DNA of 40,684 bases, taken from an uncultured Bacteroidota bacterium (GTDB taxonomy: Bacteria; Bacteroidota; Bacteroidia; Chitinophagales; Chitinophagaceae). The translations under genes and the position numbers were made by a program. The stretch is taken from assembly GCA_937928385.1 (NCBI GenBank), contig CALEZD010000071.1, positions 1-40,684 of the forward strand. Reading direction: 5' to 3'. How positions within the stretch are numbered: position 1 is the stretch's first letter; the number at the start of each line of letters is the position of its first letter. Below the pieces are notes generated by a model that worked only from the letters and a program-made list of their open reading frames with translations, was not told the DNA's origin and did not search any database. Below are positions 16,018 through 24,162 of the stretch, one piece after another.

Positions 16018-17351
16018 AGGTTTTGTTGCAGGCTGATCTTGCCATTTGCCGGCACATTACCAGCGGCTACCTGCTGCCCCGTAATGTTCAGCAATTGGTA
16101 GCTTAAATCTTTGTGTGTGCCATCTGCCTTAATGGTGAATGAACCGTTAGTAACCGGGTTAGGATATGCCACAAATTGATCATCAATAGATATATTTCCA
16201 ACACTTGTTGCTAAATTAAATTGTACAATATATTTATGGTCTTGTCCACCTGCTTTTGTGAATCCACCTGCAACTATTAAGTTTCCATTGAATACTGTCA
16301 TGCTGTTTATTATACCGTCTGTACCTAAATCCGCATTCTTCCAGCCGGCACCATCCCATGTAGCAAGGTTTGGGGCAGCTACCTGTCCCGCGGCGAAAAA
16401 CTGCCCACCTACATAGAGCAAACCATTGTACTCGACCAGTGAGCGGACAGGATTTACAGATGTAGAAGCAACGCCCACTCCCAAATTTTTTATAGTGGAC
16501 CAGCTTGTTCCATCCCATCGAGCGATATGATTTGCTATAGTTTGACCCGACTCCAGTACATTAAAATATCCTCCTGCATAAAGGTCTCCCTTATAAGTAA
16601 CCATCGTTTCAATACCCCAACGCTTTGAAGCATCTCCCAACCCGATAGTACCTACTGTTTCAAAATCATTACCCTTCAGTTTAGCAATGCGATATTGCTG
16701 TCCGGCCTGTGCGGCAAATACAAAGTAGCCGCCAATATACAGTTCATTATTATGCTCTTTTATTACCAGCACATCATCATTCGTACCAGTACCTACCGGC
16801 GTCCATTTAGTGCCGTCCCATTTAGCTATGTTACTCACTGATTGCATATCTACAGAATCAAAATGGCCACCTACATACAGTTCATTATTGAACACATACA
16901 TTGCTGCTACATAATAGGTGCCAATAGATATAGAGGGGAAGGTCATACTACCGCCCACAGCCTCCCACTTCGTACCGTTCCATTTTGCAATACCATTCAT
17001 CGTATCAGCACCTGATGCAATAAACGGCCCACCGGCATATAGCTCATTTTTATACTCAGTAATCCAATATACATATGGCATACTACCTGCAAAACCATCG
17101 CCCATAGCTGTCCATTGGGTTCCATCCCATTTTGCGATACCGTTAACTGTAATACCGTCAACTGTTGTAAACTCGCCCCCTGCATATAACACACCATTTG
17201 CTGTATCAGCATATAAAGACAATACCTGACCGTTAAATCCCTGTCCATTGACCATAGAACGCCATGTCTGGGCATGCGCATTTGTGGAAATAAAGAGTGA
17301 AACGAAAAATAGGCAGGCAACATTTGATCTTAAATAGTAAATAGCTTTCAT
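15939..17351 (-). CDS. T9SS-secreted beta-propeller-like protein with type A sorting domain
   Basis: 470 residues with a signal peptide ending TNAHAQ (about residue 28). The body has at least six repeats of the form IAKWDGTxWxxxG...NNELYxGGxF (IAKWDGTQW, IAKWNGTKW, IAKWDGTKW, IARWDGTSW and LATWDGAGW are clear), suggesting a beta-propeller (kelch or delta-60-like) fold. The C-terminal ~80 residues are a type A T9SS sorting domain: VAYPNPVTNGSF, YQLLNITGQQV and LPAGTYVIKL. This targets the protein for export across the outer membrane and probably anchoring at the surface. The final 26 codons lie in the 257-bp repeat. The ligand is unknown. Confidence 0.88.
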   Translation of the reverse strand: MKAIYYLRSNVACLFFVSLFISTNAHAQTWRSMVNGQGFNGQVLSLYADTANGVLYAGGEFTTVDGITVNGIAKWDGTQWTAMGDGFAGSMPYVYWITEYKNELYAGGPFIASGADTMNGIAKWNGTKWEAVGGSMTFPSISIGTYYVAAMYVFNNELYVGGHFDSVDMQSVSNIAKWDGTKWTPVGTGTNDDVLVIKEHNNELYIGGYFVFAAQAGQQYRIAKLKGNDFETVGTIGLGDASKRWGIETMVTYKGDLYAGGYFNVLESGQTIANHIARWDGTSWSTIKNLGVGVASTSVNPVRSLVEYNGLLYVGGQFFAAGQVAAPNLATWDGAGWKNADLGTDGIINSMTVFNGNLIVAGGFTKAGGQDHKYIVQFNLATSVGNISIDDQFVAYPNPVTNGSFTIKADGTHKDLSYQLLNITGQQVAAGNVPANGKISLQQNLPAGTYVIKLTSADGALGVARINIIH

Positions 17352-17478
17352 AATCCAAGAAATTAATCGTTTTTAAAATTCAGTAAGCAATTTATTATTT
17401 CAGAATTGATTGTAAGACAGTTTTAAGGTTTGTTGTTTTTTGTTTGACATGTAAATGAGAAGAACGTGACAATACTGG

Positions 17479-17509
17479 TAGTTATGTCATAGTGAGTATA
17501 ACATAACTA
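17479..17509. other. 9-bp inverted repeat
   Basis: TAGTTATGT (17479-17487) and ACATAACTA (17501-17509) are perfectly complementary with a 13-base spacer. This could be an operator for the divergent T9SS gene (128 bp upstream of its start) or a remnant. AT-rich, so it may be chance. Confidence 0.35.
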
Positions 17510-17548
17510 ACGCTGTGCTTCATATACAGCCCTGCTTTAGTAATAGTT

Positions 17549-17668
17549 TTAGTTAATGATATTGATCTGCTTAAATCCGTAAGTACTTTCTGCTGTTTGC
17601 GACTTAAGGAAATAGCTGCCCGCAGTCAATGCAGTGTTGAGTGATACTACACCATTTGCAGAAACTAT
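17549..17668 (-). pseudogene. Orphan T9SS sorting-domain remnant
   Basis: The minus strand reads VSANGVVSLNTALTAGSYFL...YGFKQINIIN and then a stop. This matches the sorting-domain end of the T9SS protein at 20949-22118 (VPANGVVSLQNSLPAGNYFI...YGVKQINIMN) at both protein and DNA level. Nothing upstream on this strand continues the protein: the frame runs straight into a regulator fragment. It is a detached gene end, not a gene. Confidence 0.85.
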
Positions 17669-17704
17669 AAAGAAGCACTGATGAATATTTTTAAGTTCAG
17701 GTAA
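17663..17704 (+). pseudogene. Remnant of a LytTR response regulator C-terminus
   Basis: The plus strand reads NYKEALMNIFKFR and stop; the intact regulator at 24163-24906 ends NYKEELMNIFKFR and stop. DNA similarity continues past the stop into the next fragment, so the two fragments were copied together from a paralogous regulator/lipoprotein junction. Confidence 0.85.
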
Positions 17705-17705
17705 G

Positions 17706-17738
17706 TTAGTTCAGCAGCTTATACTTGTCAATCTCCGC
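17706..17738 (-). pseudogene. Remnant of a ClpP-like lipoprotein C-terminus
   Basis: The minus strand reads AEIDKYKLLN and stop, exactly the last ten residues of the lipoprotein at 24909-25535. It sits after the regulator tail in the same convergent order as the intact pair, with one base fewer between the stops. Confidence 0.85.
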
Positions 17739-17750
17739 GTAGGTTCTACG

Positions 17751-17822
17751 TATGCTAACGGCTATACTGAAAACATCGACGGTTTTAAACTGAATACCCG
17801 TACTTACGATTTTGATAATTAA
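17751..17822 (+). pseudogene. Detached 3' end of the AHLAHGD lipoprotein gene
   Basis: It encodes the last 23 residues (YANGYTENIDGFKL and on to YDFDN) and stop of the lipoprotein at 14984-15832, with a single silent change. There is no upstream coding part. Confidence 0.9.
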
Positions 17823-17845
17823 TACCCGGATATAGACGAAATTAA

Positions 17846-17876
17846 AAAAGCTGCTGACACCGCGTCAGCAGCTTTT
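17846..17876. terminator. Copy of the bidirectional terminator
   Basis: Exact copy of the 13-bp stem hairpin at 15856-15886, carried within the second repeat copy. Confidence 0.85.
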
Positions 17877-17928
17877 AAGTTTTAAAGAGTGCTACATCTA
17901 CCTGCATCGTAGATATAAGCGGGACTCA

Positions 17929-18081
17929 TTAATGTATGATGTTGATACGCGCTACACCCAATGCTCCGTCGGCAGAAGTTAGTTTGATAACATAAGTACC
18001 GGCGGGCGGCATATTGCTTATTGACACTACGCCGTTTACTCCCAGAATCTGCCGTTGGCTACCCCTCACTACTACATCCTG
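17929..18081 (-). pseudogene. Hybrid T9SS sorting-domain fragment
   Basis: A 50-residue frame with no start. It begins QDVVVRGSQRQILGVNGVVS, continues ISNMPPAGTYVIKL and ends like the T9SS protein at 15939 (to VARINIIH). The first 24 residues differ from that protein's tail (which has GNVPANGKISLQQN there), while the rest is identical to it. The switch falls at 18007/18008, within the conserved PAGTYVIKL block. A stop codon precedes the frame. Confidence 0.85.
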
Positions 18082-18136
18082 TTAAAATTTCAGATGTTTA
18101 ATGCTAATAACCAGTTACTTAATTAAAACAAGCATT

Positions 18137-20854
18137 ATGAAGAAGCTCATTGCATTATTCTGCGTTTCATTTTTGCCGGTTGTCATCTTTGCACAAGCCG
18201 GCAGGATAAAGTTAGAAGACGTTGTTTCGCAACACGAAGCCGCGATGGCTGGTAAGACAACGAAGCCCATTACAAGTATTTATGAAAATAAAGAAAAGGA
18301 TGACTACCATTTTCAGCGCTGGCTATGGTATTGGAAACAACATACAGACCAGCAAGATTATATAGTGCCTAAAATAGAAGCCTACAGAACATGGCGTGAT
18401 TTTGAAACCACATCAAACAGGGCCCAGGCAAAAAGTACTGCTAACGGCTCTGACTGGAAGGCATTGGGGCCTTTTGTACAAACAGGAGAAGGGCAAGGCA
18501 TAGGCCGTATCAACACCCTGGCTACCAACCCCCAAAACCCTGCAGAGATTATTGTAGGAACTGCCGGCGGTGGCGCTTGGAGGCTAAATGCCAGTAACTT
18601 AAGCTGGAATTTACTGACAAAAAACCTTATGTCCTCAGCCGTTTCGGATATTGATTACAACCCCGTTAACCCGAATACAATTTATATGTGTACAGGTGAT
18701 AAAAACAGTCACCCGTATTTCTTTATCCTCAGAGGATATACACAAGATTATAACAGTATAGGGTTGCTGAAATCTACCGATGGCGGCGCAACCTGGGATA
18801 CAACAGGGTTAGTGAAAAAATTGACAGACCAGGACTACCAGACAAATTCATTAGTAATAAACAGGTTAGATACAAATAGCCTTACTATTGCTACCGCTAC
18901 TTCAATCATGAAATCCTTTGACGGTGGTGCTACCTGGACAAATTCTTTTATTCAGCATGTTCCGGCTAGTGATTGGGCCAGGGTATACATTCCTGAAATT
19001 GTGTATCATCCAACAGATACATCTATATTGTATGCTACTACTTGTATTATAAAATTTAACGCAAACGGGGGAATTGTTGGTTATGCTGTAGAACTCTTAA
19101 GATCTACAGACGGAGGAGCATCGTGGGCTGTACATGGATATATACTAAATGCCATTAGAGCCTCAATAGCAGTTACACCACAACAACCTGATATAGTAAA
19201 GGTAATTGCCGGTGCAAGCGGTTTAGAAGGTATCTATCATTCAGGCAATGCCGGTGCAACATATACCAAGATATTTGACGATAATAATATGACAACAAAT
19301 ATACTGGCATCCAGCCCATGGGGTGACGAGCCCGGAGGACAAGCTTATTATGATTTGTGTATTGCAATAGACCCGACAGATGCCAATCATGTCATTGTGG
19401 GTGGTGTCAATACATGGGAGTCTAAGGATGGAGGTTTTAGCTGGGATATTATGACACAGTGGCACCAGCAAAGAAATGATGCGCCGGTAGTACATTCAGA
19501 CCATCATTTCCTGAAGTTCCACCCCGATGTATTTACCGGTAGCCAGTACCCGGCAATCCTTAATTGTAACGATGGAGGTCTTTTTGTGTATCTGGATCAC
19601 GTAACTAATTTAGGCCGTGTTCAAAACTGGTACGATTTTTCTTCCGGTATGAACATTACCCAATATTACAGAATAGCCGCAGCTGGAAATGCAAACTATG
19701 TAATAGGTGGTGCGCAAGATAACGCCAGTAGTTTCTTAGAAAGAGCTTCAGGGCAAAATACCCCCATCAATAGTGGCGATGGCATGGATTGCCAGATAGA
19801 CTATGTAGATTCTAATATTTTTTATGTGAGTTCGCAGAACGGGAACTTTGCAAGAATGGACCTTAGGAAGGGAATTGTAGGTATTACTGCAAGAACAGGA
19901 TTGAAGATAAGTAATTCACCAACAGACGAATCGGGCGCATGGACAACACCAATAATCATCAACCCAAACAATCACAAAAATGTTATTGTTGGTTATAAGG
20001 CAGTTTATTCGAGCATGGACCAGGGCGACAACTTTACTCCAATTTCAAACGAATTTAGTAACAGATTAGGAAGGTTAACGATGTGCAATGCCGCACCCGG
20101 TACTATTTACGCTGTTGAAGATGCAAAAAGTAAGAATATTCATTATACACATGATACCGGCGCTACCTGGTCAACCATACAACATCCGTATAACGAGCTG
20201 CGTATATCAGATATAAAGGTGGACAATTTTGATAAAGAGCGTATCTGGTTGACCTTCCCCGGTTTTGGGCAAAACAAAACAAAAGTGGCAAGATACGAAA
20301 AGGGTACCTGGACAACTATGAATGAAAACCTGCCCGACCTGCCTGTGTACTGCATCATACAAGATACATCTAATAAAACCCTGTATTTAGGTGCATATAG
20401 CGCAGTATATTACAGAACGCCTGCAATGGCGCAATGGGAGGAATACGCAACCAACCTGCCAATAGTGAATGTAAACGACCTGGAGATCAATTATAAAACA
20501 GGAGAGTTGATAGCAGGTACCTGGGGACGCGGCATGTGGTCGACACCCAAATACAAAGAGGCTCCGACAAATAATTCTATTGCCGAAGTAGCTAAAAAAG
20601 AACTAAACGTATATCCTAACCCCAGCACAGGTCATTTTATAGTTGCTACAAGCAATGGTATGTTTACGGATAAAAATGTAAGCGTTAGAATTATGGATGT
20701 TGCAGGTAAAACAGTTTATAGTAATAATGGCATTTTTGCAGGAAATAAATTATCAGTAAACACGGGAAATTTAAATAACGGTAATTATATGCTGAACGTG
20801 ACTGATAGCAAAGGCAATATAATGACAGAAAAAATTGTCATACACAAAAAGTAA
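18137..20854 (+). CDS. T9SS-secreted VPS10/sortilin-like beta-propeller protein
   Basis: About 905 residues from the chosen ATG at 18137 (MKKLIALFCVSFLPVVIFAQ), a clean signal peptide; the longer frame only adds non-signal residues. The body has repeated BNR/sialidase Asp-box-type motifs: STDGGATWDTTG, SFDGGATWTNS, STDGGASWAVHG and SKDGGFSWDI, plus THDTGATWST. These mark large VPS10-like propellers (about residues 110-800). The end carries a T9SS type A sorting domain with NVYPNPSTGHF, VRIMDVAGKTVYS and NNGNYMLNVTDSKG. It is probably exported to the cell surface or released; the substrate or ligand is unknown. A strong terminator follows at 20877-20912. Confidence 0.9.
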   Translation: MKKLIALFCVSFLPVVIFAQAGRIKLEDVVSQHEAAMAGKTTKPITSIYENKEKDDYHFQRWLWYWKQHTDQQDYIVPKIEAYRTWRDFETTSNRAQAKSTANGSDWKALGPFVQTGEGQGIGRINTLATNPQNPAEIIVGTAGGGAWRLNASNLSWNLLTKNLMSSAVSDIDYNPVNPNTIYMCTGDKNSHPYFFILRGYTQDYNSIGLLKSTDGGATWDTTGLVKKLTDQDYQTNSLVINRLDTNSLTIATATSIMKSFDGGATWTNSFIQHVPASDWARVYIPEIVYHPTDTSILYATTCIIKFNANGGIVGYAVELLRSTDGGASWAVHGYILNAIRASIAVTPQQPDIVKVIAGASGLEGIYHSGNAGATYTKIFDDNNMTTNILASSPWGDEPGGQAYYDLCIAIDPTDANHVIVGGVNTWESKDGGFSWDIMTQWHQQRNDAPVVHSDHHFLKFHPDVFTGSQYPAILNCNDGGLFVYLDHVTNLGRVQNWYDFSSGMNITQYYRIAAAGNANYVIGGAQDNASSFLERASGQNTPINSGDGMDCQIDYVDSNIFYVSSQNGNFARMDLRKGIVGITARTGLKISNSPTDESGAWTTPIIINPNNHKNVIVGYKAVYSSMDQGDNFTPISNEFSNRLGRLTMCNAAPGTIYAVEDAKSKNIHYTHDTGATWSTIQHPYNELRISDIKVDNFDKERIWLTFPGFGQNKTKVARYEKGTWTTMNENLPDLPVYCIIQDTSNKTLYLGAYSAVYYRTPAMAQWEEYATNLPIVNVNDLEINYKTGELIAGTWGRGMWSTPKYKEAPTNNSIAEVAKKELNVYPNPSTGHFIVATSNGMFTDKNVSVRIMDVAGKTVYSNNGIFAGNKLSVNTGNLNNGNYMLNVTDSKGNIMTEKIVIHKK

Positions 20855-20876
20855 GTTCATTGCCCCTGTTTGTAAG

Positions 20877-20912
20877 AAAGATGCCGGCTCCATGTTTTGA
20901 GCCGGCATCTTT
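20877..20912. terminator. Bidirectional terminator between two T9SS genes
   Basis: A 14-bp perfect stem (20877-20890 with 20899-20912, core GATGCCGGCTC) has an 8-base loop and A/T flanks. It lies between convergent genes ending at 20854 and 20949. Confidence 0.9.
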
Positions 20913-20948
20913 AATTTACCAGGTAGATAAATTATATACAGAACGAGT

Positions 20949-22118
20949 TTAGTTCATGATATTGATCTGCTTAACTCCGTAGGCACCTTCAGGAGTTTGT
21001 AGTTTGATAAAGTAATTACCGGCGGGCAACGAGTTTTGCAGCGAAACAACCCCATTGGCAGGAACTACTCCGTTTGTTACGGCTTGCCCCATCATGTTAT
21101 ACAATTGGTAGCTGATGTTATTGCTGTTGAGACCGTCCAATCTTACCGTGAATGTGTTGTTGATTACCGGATTAGGGTAAATGCTTATTTGCTGCATGGT
21201 AATATCCGCAACAGATGTAGGCTTCAGGCGCTGGTTATGTGTAATAATTTCGGTTGGTTTTGTGAATGCGGCATCTTCGTATTCAATCTCCAGTAAACCC
21301 CTATACTCTCCGGCCCTGTAATACTTACGATCATAAGTTGTTATCTGCTGCCCCTGCGTAAGGCCGAAGGCGCTAAGCAAAGTTGGAGGGGCAGGCATTC
21401 CGCCCAGGAAGAAACTATCCGAAACTGTTTCAATCCTGTTTATTGCCAATACATCCATATAACCCGTGGGGTTTCCGTTCCGGTCGTTAACCCTCATCTT
21501 GCCCCAACCGGTTACCTCAAAATCAGTTACTCTGTGGGTCTTTCTCTGGCCAGGGGTGTTATTGAGCCCTGAGGAGGTTACTGTCAGTAAAAAATTCGTG
21601 CTGAATGTAATATCATCTGTCCATTTAGTACCCATGGTGCATGGGTATTTTACATCATGTTCGGGCATGTTGTAAGTAATGTCCTGTGTCACAAAAACTA
21701 GAGAATCGGCAGTATTGCCTGTTAGCACCGCCAATGGTAATGCCTGGCGGTCAATATGCTCGCCCAGATATACGATTCCATTGGTACTGACGTCGCACAT
21801 GGCATCAAAATCATAGCGCATTCCGGGGGTAACTATGTATTGTCTTGGTATGATAAATGTCGCCGTTGGGAAAGCTGATGAACTGGCCGCCTTGTTATAA
21901 TTGTACGTGTAGATATTAGAGTCGGTTGCCAGGGTCATATCCCAGGTAGCATTTGCTTTCGGAGATACGTCCGGCAAGGTATTGAGCTTTACCCTGTTAA
22001 AAGTATGGGGTATCTGGCATTGTGCATCTGTGGGTGCATTGGCACTGTTGAGCGTGATTTGCGCCTGCGCGTAAAACGGTAAGCCATAAACTGCAAGTAG
22101 TAGTAATGTTTTTTTCAT
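20949..22118 (-). CDS. T9SS sorting domain-containing secreted protein, unknown function
   Basis: 389 residues with a signal peptide (MKKTLLLLAVYGLPFYAQAQ). The central part (about 25-300) is beta-rich with no family I recognise. It shows NATWDMTLATDSNIYTY, ADSLVFVTQDITYNMP and VTDFEVTGWGKMRVNDRNG, which resemble Bacteroidota secreted proteins of unknown role. The last ~75 residues are a type A sorting domain: ISIYPNPVINNTF, YQLYNMMGQAV, LPAGNYFIKL and a KQINIMN end. A broken copy of this kind of tail sits at 17549-17668. It faces the TPR kinase gene across a 140-bp divergent intergenic region. Confidence 0.85.
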   Translation of the reverse strand: MKKTLLLLAVYGLPFYAQAQITLNSANAPTDAQCQIPHTFNRVKLNTLPDVSPKANATWDMTLATDSNIYTYNYNKAASSSAFPTATFIIPRQYIVTPGMRYDFDAMCDVSTNGIVYLGEHIDRQALPLAVLTGNTADSLVFVTQDITYNMPEHDVKYPCTMGTKWTDDITFSTNFLLTVTSSGLNNTPGQRKTHRVTDFEVTGWGKMRVNDRNGNPTGYMDVLAINRIETVSDSFFLGGMPAPPTLLSAFGLTQGQQITTYDRKYYRAGEYRGLLEIEYEDAAFTKPTEIITHNQRLKPTSVADITMQQISIYPNPVINNTFTVRLDGLNSNNISYQLYNMMGQAVTNGVVPANGVVSLQNSLPAGNYFIKLQTPEGAYGVKQINIMN

Positions 22119-22258
22119 ATTTTAAAGTTTTTCAACAATGTTACAAGTTGCTTTTTGCAGGTAATAAAGTGGTGGGGTGAATAGCAGATGTTTGTAGGTG
22201 AGTGTTTTCTTTACAGAGCTATCAACCTCTACTTTTACCAAATGATTTTTCATAGCAG

Positions 22259-24157
22259 ATGATGAGGCCATTAATGATGATACTACAAGGCACACCGATT
22301 GTGCTGATAACCATACTGATGGCTATGCCGTGTATTACGCTGGCACAGACATCAGAAGGATATATTGCGAAGCTGGCAACTTCAAAAAACATACAGGACA
22401 GCATTGTCAACTATGCGAATGCAGCAGGCCAATGTATGCGCGAGGGCAAGGCTGAATTATCAAACCGGTATGCGAGGATGTCTTTGCAACTGAGCCGGAA
22501 AGCCAATGACCTTGCAGGTGAGGCAAACAGCCTGGCACATATTGCCAATTATTTTCACAACATCAACAAATTAGATTCGGCTAAGCATTACGCTCTTGCA
22601 TCAAATAAGGTATATGATAAGTCGGGCAAAAAAGGCATCTATTATACTTATAACCTGAACACTATAGCCGGTTATTACCTGGGTGCGGGAGATGTAAAAT
22701 CTGCATTGAGATATGCACACCAGCAAATGGATGCTGCTATGGAATTAAAAGATAGCATCAGCTTATCGAATTCGTACACCATGCTATGTGCAATACATGA
22801 AATGCTGGATGACCGCAAAAACAGTATCCGGTATGCTGAAAAAGCTGTGGAGATAAACAGGATGGTGGGGTCTGGTTTTAACCTGACCGTAGTACTGTCG
22901 AACCTTGCCTTATTATACATGGATGAGCAGCAATATGATAAAGCATTGCCATTGCTGCATGAGTCGGCAGCAGTGGCCAATAAAGGGAGCGTACTAAAAG
23001 ACAGAGGCACAGCGAATATGCTGATAGGGGAATGTTACACACAACTCGGCAATTATGATTCGGCTATTTATTACCTGGAACGTGCAAAAAAAGATATACT
23101 GGCTATTAATAACCCGGAATCGAAGGTAAAACTATGGGCCTTATTTTCGAGTTCATATGCACACCAGAAAAATTATAATGCCGCTATTCCTTATATAGAT
23201 AGCAGTATAGCGATACTAAAAGAAACCCGACAGTTGAAACCGTATGAATTGGCCGTACAGCTGAAATCAGAATATATGGCCAATGCCGGAAGATATGAAG
23301 AAGCTTACAAACTGTTGCAAGAGAGCCGCAGTATCAATGACAGCATTACGAATACAGAAGTGCAGGAAGCTGTTGCGGAACTGAAGGAAAAATATGAGTC
23401 GGAGAAAAAGGATGAACGCATAGCGCAGCAAATACATAATAACAGGCTATTGACAGGTGGATTAGTGATAGTTGCGCTGCTGACCACGTTGATACTGATT
23501 CAATACCTGAAGCAGCGAACTGCTAATGCCACCATACAAAGGCAAAGCGATAAGCTCACCCTGCTGATGAAAGAATTGCACCACCGGGTAAAGAACAACC
23601 TGCAAATAATATCGAGCCTGCTGAGCCTGCAGTCGTTCAGGATAAAAGACGAAAAGGCATCGAGGGCGGTACGCGAGGGGCAACAACGTATAGAAGCCAT
23701 GAGCCTTATACACCAGCGCCTGTACACCCGCGACAATATAACGGAGATAAACATAAAGGAATACATCAGCGACCTGGTGGACAGCCTGCAAAGCGCTTAT
23801 GGATTTAATAAAGACAGTATTAATATCCGGCTGGATATAGCGGACGAGCTGATGAACGTGGACCAGGCCATACCACTTAGCCTGATAGTGAACGAGCTGG
23901 TGACGAACGCATTCAAATACGCTTTTGAAGACAATCATGCGCCCGAACTGACTGTTACACTGAAGAGAAAGGACGGCAACATAATATTGCAAGTGCTTGA
24001 TAATGGCAAAGGGGTAAATATTGAAGAATGGAGGGATAAGGAAGGTTCATTTGGTAAGGAACTGATACAGACATTTGTAAAACAACTAAACGGATACCTG
24101 GATATAGTGGTGGACAAGGGCAGTCAATTCACATTGTCCATACCATACACAGCATAA
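22259..24157 (+). CDS. TPR sensor histidine kinase (HisKA_2 type)
   Basis: 632 residues. A signal peptide (to about residue 30, LAQ) leads into a TPR sensor region (about 40-385), a short coiled stretch, one membrane helix (about 403-420) and a cytoplasmic kinase. The HisKA_2 dimerisation domain has KELHHRVKNNLQ with His442 the likely phosphorylated residue. The HATPase has the N box LIVNELVTNAFKYAF and the G box VLDNGKGVN. The domain order parallels that of the two TPR cyclases in this window, with a different output. Only 5 bases separate it from the LytTR regulator gene, so the two form an operon and a cognate pair. The signal is unknown. Confidence 0.93.
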   Translation: MMRPLMMILQGTPIVLITILMAMPCITLAQTSEGYIAKLATSKNIQDSIVNYANAAGQCMREGKAELSNRYARMSLQLSRKANDLAGEANSLAHIANYFHNINKLDSAKHYALASNKVYDKSGKKGIYYTYNLNTIAGYYLGAGDVKSALRYAHQQMDAAMELKDSISLSNSYTMLCAIHEMLDDRKNSIRYAEKAVEINRMVGSGFNLTVVLSNLALLYMDEQQYDKALPLLHESAAVANKGSVLKDRGTANMLIGECYTQLGNYDSAIYYLERAKKDILAINNPESKVKLWALFSSSYAHQKNYNAAIPYIDSSIAILKETRQLKPYELAVQLKSEYMANAGRYEEAYKLLQESRSINDSITNTEVQEAVAELKEKYESEKKDERIAQQIHNNRLLTGGLVIVALLTTLILIQYLKQRTANATIQRQSDKLTLLMKELHHRVKNNLQIISSLLSLQSFRIKDEKASRAVREGQQRIEAMSLIHQRLYTRDNITEINIKEYISDLVDSLQSAYGFNKDSINIRLDIADELMNVDQAIPLSLIVNELVTNAFKYAFEDNHAPELTVTLKRKDGNIILQVLDNGKGVNIEEWRDKEGSFGKELIQTFVKQLNGYLDIVVDKGSQFTLSIPYTA

Positions 24158-24162
24158 GAAAA

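Larger units (their letters stand above)
17751..18007. repeat. 257-bp direct repeat, copy 2
   Basis: Second copy of 15761-16017 with one visible difference. Unlike copy 1, neither gene end here is attached to a gene: on the left it abuts the ClpP-like tail, and on the right it runs into a different sorting-domain sequence at 18008. Confidence 0.95.
17352..18136. other. 785-bp stretch without an intact gene, made of gene 3'-end fragments
   Basis: In order it holds: an AT-rich upstream region for the T9SS gene on the left (17352-17540), containing a 9-bp inverted repeat; a broken T9SS sorting domain (minus, 17549-17668); a LytTR regulator tail (plus, 17663-17704); a ClpP-like lipoprotein tail (minus, 17706-17738); the second copy of the 257-bp repeat (17751-18007); and a hybrid sorting domain continuing to 18081. 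The last 55 bases precede the T9SS gene at 18137. Each fragment is listed separately. Confidence 0.85.

Noticed and set aside
15761..18007. The 257-bp repeats as ends of a transposon or integron-like element
   Set aside because: There is no transposase or integrase, no terminal inverted repeats and no target-site duplication. The repeats are made of gene ends and a terminator, which fits homologous or illegitimate recombination better.
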